From positions 1,147,001 to 1,211,000 of the forward strand of contig JANTQA010000012.1 of assembly GCA_027625915.1 (NCBI GenBank): 64,000 nt of DNA, given 5' to 3'. The notes under the pieces are model-generated. The model was not told where the DNA came from, searched no databases, and saw nothing but the letters and a program-made list of their open reading frames with translations. Both the position numbers and the translations under genes were made by a program. Shown piece by piece: positions 56,546-64,000 of the stretch (positions within the stretch are counted from its first letter, which is position 1; each line of letters opens with the position of its first letter). This stretch comes from Anaeramoeba flamelloides. Taxonomy: Eukaryota; Metamonada; Anaeramoebidae.

Positions 56546-59200
56546 TCCAAAAAAGTACAACTTTCCAGATCATTGAAAAATTAGATTCTTCTTATCAAGG
56601 AGTAAGATTTATTATTTAAAATTAAGAGTGATTTTTTTTTTTTAAAAAAAGGCAAAATTGTAAGTTTTTTTCCACAGTCCCCCTCTCCAGTTTTGTATAT
56701 TTTTAAGTTAATTATATGAAAAATTAAGTTAAGTAAAGTTACTGTTATTTATGAAGTTTGGAAAGAGAGTGAGTGTTATTTTGAGAAATTGTAAAAATAT
56801 TTTTGTTTTTTTTTTGTTTTTTTAAAGTGATTTTTTTTTAGTTTTTTGATTTTGTTATTCCAACAAAGAAGAATTAAGTAATTACAAATAATGGTATTAG
56901 ATAAGAATTTGAATCAATTATAACAGACAAAATACATATTAAAAAGTATAAAATTACAAAAAACCTGTCAAAAAATTTGTTGTTGATCTTAAAAGCACAA
57001 GAAAAAATAAAAGAATATTTGATTATACTGATAAATTCAAAAAAACTTCAAAAACTTTCTAAGTTCAATTACCATTTTGTGAATTTTTAAACTCACTTTA
57101 AAGATAAAAAAGAAAGAATTTTGGCTACTTAAATTCAAAGAAATGATAAAAATAACTTTATTTTCAAAATCTTTTTTGAAATGAAAGGAAATAATACCAG
57201 AGTTTTCAAATTTTATAAAAAAAGAAAATGAAGTAAAAATTCTGTTGAGATTTTATTGAATTTGACATATCATGAGGAAAAACTATATAATATCAATAAA
57301 TCGCAATTATAATCAGTAACCATGATGATTCCATACATTTCAACGATAATTATTAAAATGGAGATAACCAACAAAATCGAGAAAAAAAGTCATTCCTTTT
57401 TTTTTGAATAAAAATTATTTTTCTTTTCATTTTTTACAAGTTTGAAATTTCAGATGAATGATTAAATCAAAGAATTATCGGCCGATTCAGAAAAAAATGA
57501 ATCTAGCATTGATGTCTTTTTTTTTGAAAACTGGGTAAGGTATATACAAGGTAAATTATCAAGAAGAAAGTAAATTTCAATTCTTTTTTTCATAATTGAT
57601 GAAAAAAACCTTTTTTATACATTTTTAATATACTGAAAAAAGAGTTCCAATAAAAGAAGAAATTAAAAAAAAAACATTTAAATCAGTGATTTTGTGGAGT
57701 TTTGATATTAAGAAAAATTTTAAAAATTAAACCATCCCCTTTCAGATTGAATAGAGTAAAGTTAATGTCGCAACCAAATATGTAATATATTAAAGACTGA
57801 TAGGTATTCAATGTATTTGTATTCATAACAATTTATAATTCATTCAATAACGCATTGAGAAATGATGGTTTAATTTAAGTTGTATTAAAATTGATTTAAA
57901 AGATCGATTAATTTTCAACCAAATCAAAATCAAAGACAAATTATTTTTTGATCAGATTCATTGATTTGATTTGATTGGATTTTTTTTGTTCATTTTTTAA
58001 AAAACAATTTTTTTCGAAAAAAAATGATAGATCAATATTTCTAAATAAATTAAAAAAAATAAATTTTAATGAAATAAATTTAAATCAAAGAGTGTTTAAA
58101 ATTATTTTTATTGATTAATAATCATGAAATCTATGATTTTACGCTTAAATTTCTGAAATTAAAAACAAGTATAATGTCATATAGAGTGTAATTTTACATA
58201 TCTTTCCAAATTACAATAATAATTTCATTATTTTTTAAAACACAAAGATTAAAAAGCATTTTAAAAGAATATAAAGTTAATTAAAAGCATTTTTTTCTCC
58301 TGATCCATTAGCCAATCCAAAAATTTTTAAATTATCCTAAAATTTTTAAACTGTTATATTTCTCAAATTATTTAAATTATTTTATTATGATAGTTCTCAC
58401 GATTTGTTGTAATTTATTGAAAATTTATAAAAATTATCCAGAATAAAAAATAGAAATTTTGCATTAATCAAAAATAATAAATACAAAGATATTAAAAAAA
58501 AAGAACTTTGAGTATTTTACTTATTCAAATGATTTTTAGAATAATTGAAAGACAATACTATATTGAAATAAATCAAATATTGATATTTTTAATGTTAAAA
58601 TTCCAAAGTTACTGTTATGAAAAAAAAAAAAAAGAGAGGAATTAAAAAAAAAAATATGGAATTTTATTTCATTCCTCATTACTTTTTCGTAAAAGTTAAT
58701 TTCAAAAAAAATCCTAATTTAAATTAGAAAAAACAATATTTCTCAACTTTAAGTGAAATTCAAAAATAAAAATGAATAATTTTTTAACTATTTTTTTACA
58801 AAAGTTTTTAAACAAGTGAAAGTAAATTTCCATAAAAGTTTGAATTCTATATTATCTTGCAAAAAACCATAAAAATAAAAATCACTTATTAAATTATTAA
58901 ATAAAAGTTCTAAATAGTTGAAATTTTCAGAATTTAAAGACTAATATGAATAAATAATCCTTCAATTTAAAAATCAACAGCACAATTAAAAATAATTTAT
59001 ATTTATTAATACCATTTTATACTACCCTTGCCACAAAAAAGTTTTAATGAAAAAAAAGTTCCTAAATAAAATTCTAAAACTCTTTTTTAAACTGTATTTT
59101 TTCAAATAAAATATTTGAAAGATTAAATTGTGAAATATTAATTGTAAACATTAGTAAAATTAAATTTTTTTCGGGGGAATTTGAACCTAAGAGCAACCAC
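56530..59200. repeat. Large duplicated repeat, copy A'
   Basis: About 2.67 kb, same order and strand as A. Over 57930-58860 it is close to identical to 38790-39730. It keeps the uninterrupted sequence AAAATTATTTTTCTTTTCAT at 57411-57430, where A has the SINE, and lacks the 1 kb insert. It ends, like A, in a B-box-like motif (AATTTGAACC at 59180). The boundary with the left flank is inside an AAAAAGTACAACTTTCC block. Confidence 0.85.
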
Positions 59201-59234
59201 TATAATTTTCAATAATAAAAAAAAAAACCTTGAG

Positions 59235-59500
59235 CCGTAAAGTCTGCCATGGTGGGACTACTCTCTTAAAAGGGGAAAAAAATAACCTTCAATTACTATT
59301 TGGTATCGGATTATAAACTCTCATTATCCACTGGAATGATAACTTTTAGCTATCTCCTAATAATTCCATAAACAAACCTTTAAAATGATATCCACCAACA
59401 AATTACCTTGAATATTTCCAGAATGAATCCCCAAAAAAGTAACATTAGAAATTGGTTTATCTAATATACTTTGAGTGAGCACTTTTTATCATTTACAATT
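59235..59500 (-). CDS. Exon-like segments of an unrecognised minus-strand gene
   Basis: A frame after AAAAAG near 59483 reads LTQSILDKPISNVTFLGIHS then GNIQ, followed by a strong AAG|GTAATT donor near 59411, or it may run on to VDIILK|GTTTGT. Further on, MADFTAQ|GTTTTT lies near 59240. The region is clearly less AT-rich than its surroundings. No family is recognised; the second piece overlaps a tRNA-like repeat. Confidence 0.3.
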
Positions 59501-60035
59501 AAGTACAATTTAGTTTAATAGACAATCCCAAAAGAAAGGAATAATGGAGAAGTGAGAGAAAGAAAACAAGAAAAACCAACATCTTTAGGTTAAAAAAAAT
59601 ACTTTTATTTATTTTTTTTTTTTAAAGAAAAAATAGAAAGTTTACTTTGCTTAAAATAAAATTAATCAAAGTTAATAATTCAAAAAAGAACAAACGATTT
59701 CAAATTTAATTCATTTTTTTTTTTTTTTTTTTTATCAACGAAATTAAGGAAAGTTTTTAAGAAAATACGTTCATTCAAACATTCAACTAGATCAAAATTA
59801 AAAAAAAAAAAAAAAAAATTCAACGTGCTTTTCTTTTTAGATGCATTATTTTAAAATTAATTAAAACAGTTACTCATTGTTTAAAAATTTCTAATATTTA
59901 AAAAAAAAATAATTGTTCTTGACTTTTTTATTTTTATTTCGCATTTATTTAATAATTGCAATTAAAATAATATTATTAAAACACAGTTCTTATTTTAAAA
60001 ACATTTCATTTTTTCTCTTAATTTTTTAATAATAG
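59501..60035. other. AT-rich spacer before the giant gene
   Basis: Contains long T and A runs (59718-59743, 59800-59818). The promoter and any 5' exons of the downstream gene should be here or further left; none is recognised. Confidence 0.4.
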
Positions 60036-63000
60036 ATGATGAATATTTAGAATATTTTAGGTCCTTTCAAATTCCTGATTATAGTTGTGTTATTAGTTTT
60101 GAAATATTATTATTATTAATAGAAAACAACAAAAATTATAATTATCTTATTAAAGAAGGTTTTTTTAAGCAATTGAGTGAAATCTTGAAATCATTAACAA
60201 AATTATTGGAATCAATTATTCAAATCATCCACCAAATCAAAAACCAGCAAATTAATAAGAATTTTAACTTTTTTGTTCTCAAGATCATGGTTCATTTTTT
60301 ATTATGTGAATATGTAATTCAAAAGATTATTCAAATAGTATGTATAAGATTTTTAAAGGAAATTAGTAATTTTTCAAAAAAGAAATTAAATTTTCTTTGG
60401 TTTTTTAAATATGGATTTTTTGAAAATTTTCAAAAAATAATTATTACCTTTTTGAAATACGGAAAAAAATATCAATTGACTTTTAATCAAATTATTTTGA
60501 TTAGTAATATCTTGGCTTTATTTCAACATTTAATTCAAAATTTTTCAAACATTCCCAATTTATATAAATTTGGGGAAGAGTTATTAAAAATTTTTAATAT
60601 TCCTACAATAAAAAAATTTAGTAAAAAATTTTTTTATGAAGAAAAAATTTTAATTCAAAATCAAAATTTCAATTTATATTACTTAACAAATCGAAAGAAA
60701 AAAAAATTAATTGGCAATAAAATAAATAATAAGAAAAGTCAAATCAAAACAATTACTTTTCATCATTTGATTAAATTACAAAAAAAAGGAATGATTGTAA
60801 AAAAAAGAAAAATAAACAAAAGCGATGGAAAGGAAAAAAAACGAGAAACAATGGATAATGAACAAAATGAGAAAAAACTGGAAGAAAAAGGAAAAGAACG
60901 AGAAGGAAAAGAAGAAAAACAAGAAAAAGAACGAGAAGGAAAAGAAGAAGAAGAAGAAAAAGAAGAAGTAGAAGAACTAGAAAAAGAAGAAGAAGAAGAA
61001 GAAAAATTGTATGATCAATATATTCAAATAAAAATTACATTATTAACTTTATTTTCAAAATTATCTTCATTTGATAATAATTTACGATTACTTCTTTTTG
61101 AAGAAAATACTTTAGAATTGATTTATGAATTAATATATTGGAGTTTTATTAGGTTTTCAAGTAATACTAATAATTATAATATTTTTTCATTACAAAGTCA
61201 ATTTAATCAAGACTTTTTTCTAAAAAATTTGAACTTTAAAAAAGAAATCCCATTAAATAGTTTTTATCCAGATCATATCACTGATAAAATTTCAAAATTT
61301 AAACCAAAAATTAAATTACAGTTATTGGATTACGATTCTTATCTTTATAAGCTTTTTTTAATATTACAATCGTTATGTATAACAAATGATATCAATGACA
61401 ACAATAATAATGAAAATAATAATACCAATCATAATCATAATAATAACACAAACAACAATAATCAAAATAATAATAATAATGATTATAACAACACCAATAA
61501 CAACAACAATAATAAAAATAACAAAAATTATAACGACCAAGTGATTAATGGAAAAACAATTAAAAATTTGAAAAATCAGAAAAAGGATATTAACCAATTA
61601 CCAATTAAAATAATATTTCTTTTTTTAAATATTTGTAAAAAATCTTTAATAGAAAAACAAGAAATTTTTAATTTTCAGATTTTTGAAAAAATAAAAAATG
61701 TACCAATTTTACAAATGATTATTTTAGATTTTTTTTCAAAACATTTAAAAACAAAGCATTATGATGTTCTAAAGAATGAAAATTTTTTTTCAATCTTTTT
61801 TTCAGATTTATTTTTTTTTTTAGATATTGAAAAAAAAAATAATTTAATCATTCGAAATAATTGTTTAAGCATTTTAAAATATTTTTTAATTTCATCAAAT
61901 AGTGATAATTTAAAAAATATATTAAAACATTGCTTTCATATTATTGAGAATAATTTAAAAAATTATTTAATATTAAGCCAAATTTTTGAATGTTTTCATT
62001 TTTCTCTACAGATTAAACAAAACGATATTCTAGATATTTTGACTAATATTAATGAAATTGATTTATATTTACAGATTATTCAAAATATAAATACAAATTT
62101 AAATTTGCTAAGCAATGACAAGAACTTTTTGAATTTATTTTTCCATTTTTTTTGTTTTTTGGATTATTTATTAATATATAAACCATTTATTTACCAAGTA
62201 TTAAATAATAAACCATTTATTAAAACATTTTTTTCATTAATGGAAATTCAAAAATTAACAAAATTTGTACAACATCATATAATAGATTTTTTAAAACAGA
62301 TTTATGATAATTCTGATACCATTGATAATAATTTGAATGAAAATTTTAAGAATGAAAATCATAATGAAAATAACAACAATAATAACGACAACGGTGATGG
62401 TGTTAATAATAATGATGACATCAATACAATTAAATCAAATTTAAATGGAAATATCAATAAAAATAATGATGATAATAATCAAGATTTTAATAATTATAAG
62501 ACAATGAATAATATATTTATTTTTGAATATATAATAAAATTTATTATTTATCAATTTCAAAATAATAATAATAATAAATATATCAAAATTGAATTTAATT
62601 ATAATAATTTTGATCAAGTTGGAAAACAATTAATAAATATTGAATTTTTAAAAAACAATGATTCGAATAATTTAAATAACATTGTTAACTTAATTGAGAT
62701 GATTTACAATATCTTAACTAATAATTTACAAAGAAAATTCATCAAAGCGAATTTTTTTTCAATAATAAATTTATTACTATCAAATTCAATTCATTCAAAA
62801 CGTCTTTTTAAATCAACAATGGGTCTAATATCAAAAATGATACAGCTTGATTCAAGAAATTTAATTCTTTTTCAAGAACAAGTAGATATCCAAATATTTA
62901 TATCAAACTTTCTTTCTTTAATTTCAAATAAAAATAACAATAACAATAACAATAAAAATAATAATAACAATAACAACATCAAACATCAAAACATTTATAT

Positions 63001-63722
63001 AAAAAATAAAGATAATAACAGTAGTAAAAATCATGAAAACGATGACAAAAAAGATGGTGAAATAATGTTTTATTTGAACAAAATGATTGGCTTGTTAATT
63101 AAAAATGGCGATTTTAATATTAATAATAATTTTTTTATTAATAATCCAATTTTCATTACAGTTTTATTTGATATTTCAAGGCAATTAAATGACAAATTAT
63201 TTTTACAAATATTAAACTTATTTATTGAAATTACCAAAAAATCCCTTCATAATATAATTTGCTGTTGCAATGTAAATTTAATTAAATATTTATCAAAAGT
63301 ATTATTACACCAATCTAATAATATGGTATCAATAAAAATTTTAGATTTAATAAAAATTTTAGGTTCCTATTCAATAACAAAAAAGGAATTAAAATTTTTA
63401 TTAAATTTATTACATTCTTTACCTGGGAATAATCTCAGGCCTTATCATTATAATTTATTAAATACCATCAAATTAATGATAAATAAACCTAAAAAAAAGA
63501 AATATAAAAAACAAAATATTGTAAAGAATGAGATCAAAAAAAATAATATTGAAAATGATATTGTAAAAAAAGATAAAGAAGAAATATATAACACAAATCA
63601 AAAAGGAAAAAAGGAAAATGATGTTGACAAAGAAGAACAAGAAGAAAAAGATAATAATTATAATAATAATAATAATAATTATAATAACAATAACAATAAC
63701 AATGATAATGATAATGATAATG

Positions 63723-63759
<37 letters not shown>

Positions 63760-64000
63760 CAATGATGATGATGAAAGAAATGATGAAGAAAAGGCAAAAT
63801 ATTCATTCCGATTTGATGGAAGGAAATCTTATATTGGAATACCAGAATTAAAACACTTTCCAAATAAAAGGGGCTATTCCTTTGTTACTTGGATCCGTAT
63901 TAATAGTTTAGAATCAATTAATAACCAACCAAATTATAAACCGAGAATATATAGTTTTTTCACTAAAAAAAGGCATGGTTTTGAATTGTGCTTTCAGCAA
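60036..64000 (+). CDS. BEACH/neurobeachin-class giant protein, N-terminal part
   Basis: One frame is open from about 59999 to the window edge (about 1,320 codons). The likely exon start is the TTTTTTAATAATAG acceptor at 60035, giving DDEYLEYFRSFQIPDYSC. The first 1,200 residues are leucine/isoleucine-rich helical repeats (armadillo/HEAT-like) broken by low-complexity inserts: an E/K/G/R run at about 60830-61010 and asparagine runs at 61390-61560, 62340-62480, 62930-63040 and 63650-63770. At 63795 comes FRFDGRKSYIGIPELKHFPN then GYSFVTWIRINS, the start of the ConA-like domain that in LRBA, neurobeachin, WDFY3 and plant SPIRRIG precedes PH-BEACH and WD40. Such proteins act as large scaffolds in vesicle, lysosome or autophagy traffic. 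The BEACH part would lie beyond the window, so the subfamily is open. Confidence 0.75.

Noticed and set aside
61373-61597. Isoleucine/valine-rich minus-strand frame that looks like membrane helices
   Set aside because: Antisense of an asparagine-rich insert (AAT, AAC); an artefact of triplet composition.
63534-63863. Tyrosine/histidine-rich minus-strand frame and isoleucine/methionine-rich plus frame at the right edge
   Set aside because: Out-of-frame readings of AAT/GAT triplets in an asparagine/aspartate insert of the BEACH-class gene.
1-64000. LTR retroelements, Polintons or other virus-derived elements
   Set aside because: No long terminal repeat pairs, capsid, integrase, protein-primed polymerase or packaging ATPase motifs were seen. 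The only reverse-transcriptase traces have LINE-type order and C-terminal knuckles.

Overview
The window is very AT-rich nuclear DNA from a protist: long A and T homopolymers, GT-AG introns, asparagine/glutamate/lysine-rich low-complexity protein, and few genes. Every gene whose end can be read stops with TAA, and no in-frame TGA or TAG is needed, so the standard code fits. The low-complexity style recalls Anaeramoeba or an AT-rich amoebozoan. The low gene density argues against a compact dictyostelid genome. The species cannot be fixed from this sequence alone.

Seven genes are supported by domain or splice logic. They are tubulin-folding cofactor B (-, 6851-7534); a TFIIIC tau95/GTF3C5-like subunit spread over about 8 kb (-, 9686-17574); 5-formyltetrahydrofolate cyclo-ligase with one short intron (+, 20174-20936); a linker histone H1 (-, 27013-27471); a THH1/TOM1/TOM3-family membrane protein with a 6.5 kb first intron (-, 34684-42191); a p24/TMED cargo receptor with three exons (-, 45443-46502); and the N-terminal part of a BEACH/neurobeachin-class giant protein running off the right edge (+, about 60036-64000). 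A small three-exon gene without clear identity lies at 52706-53190 (+). Several isolated exon-like stretches probably belong to unrecognised genes. The recognised genes do not form an operon or pathway; they are ordinary housekeeping genes separated by repeat-filled DNA.

Most of the remaining sequence is layers of decayed interspersed repeats, many inside introns or close to genes. They include a TA-flanked, nearly palindromic MITE family (five copies); a tRNA-derived SINE (two young copies with target-site duplications); LINE 3' fragments of at least two kinds; a second inverted-repeat element nested in a LINE; a small hairpin element (two copies); and at least four longer repeat families (called R1, R2, R3 and R4 here). 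A 2.7-4.1 kb repeat is present as copies A (36.0-40.1 kb, inside the TOM1-like intron) and A' (56.5-59.2 kb).

The most informative structure is the A/A' pair. Copy A carries a SINE bounded by a direct repeat, while A' keeps the matching empty site, so the insertion can be dated relative to the duplication. I found no CRISPR array, complete rRNA or tRNA gene, LTR element or Polinton-like element. I found no convincing multi-gene novel system; the novelty is in the repeat families and the exon-intron structures.
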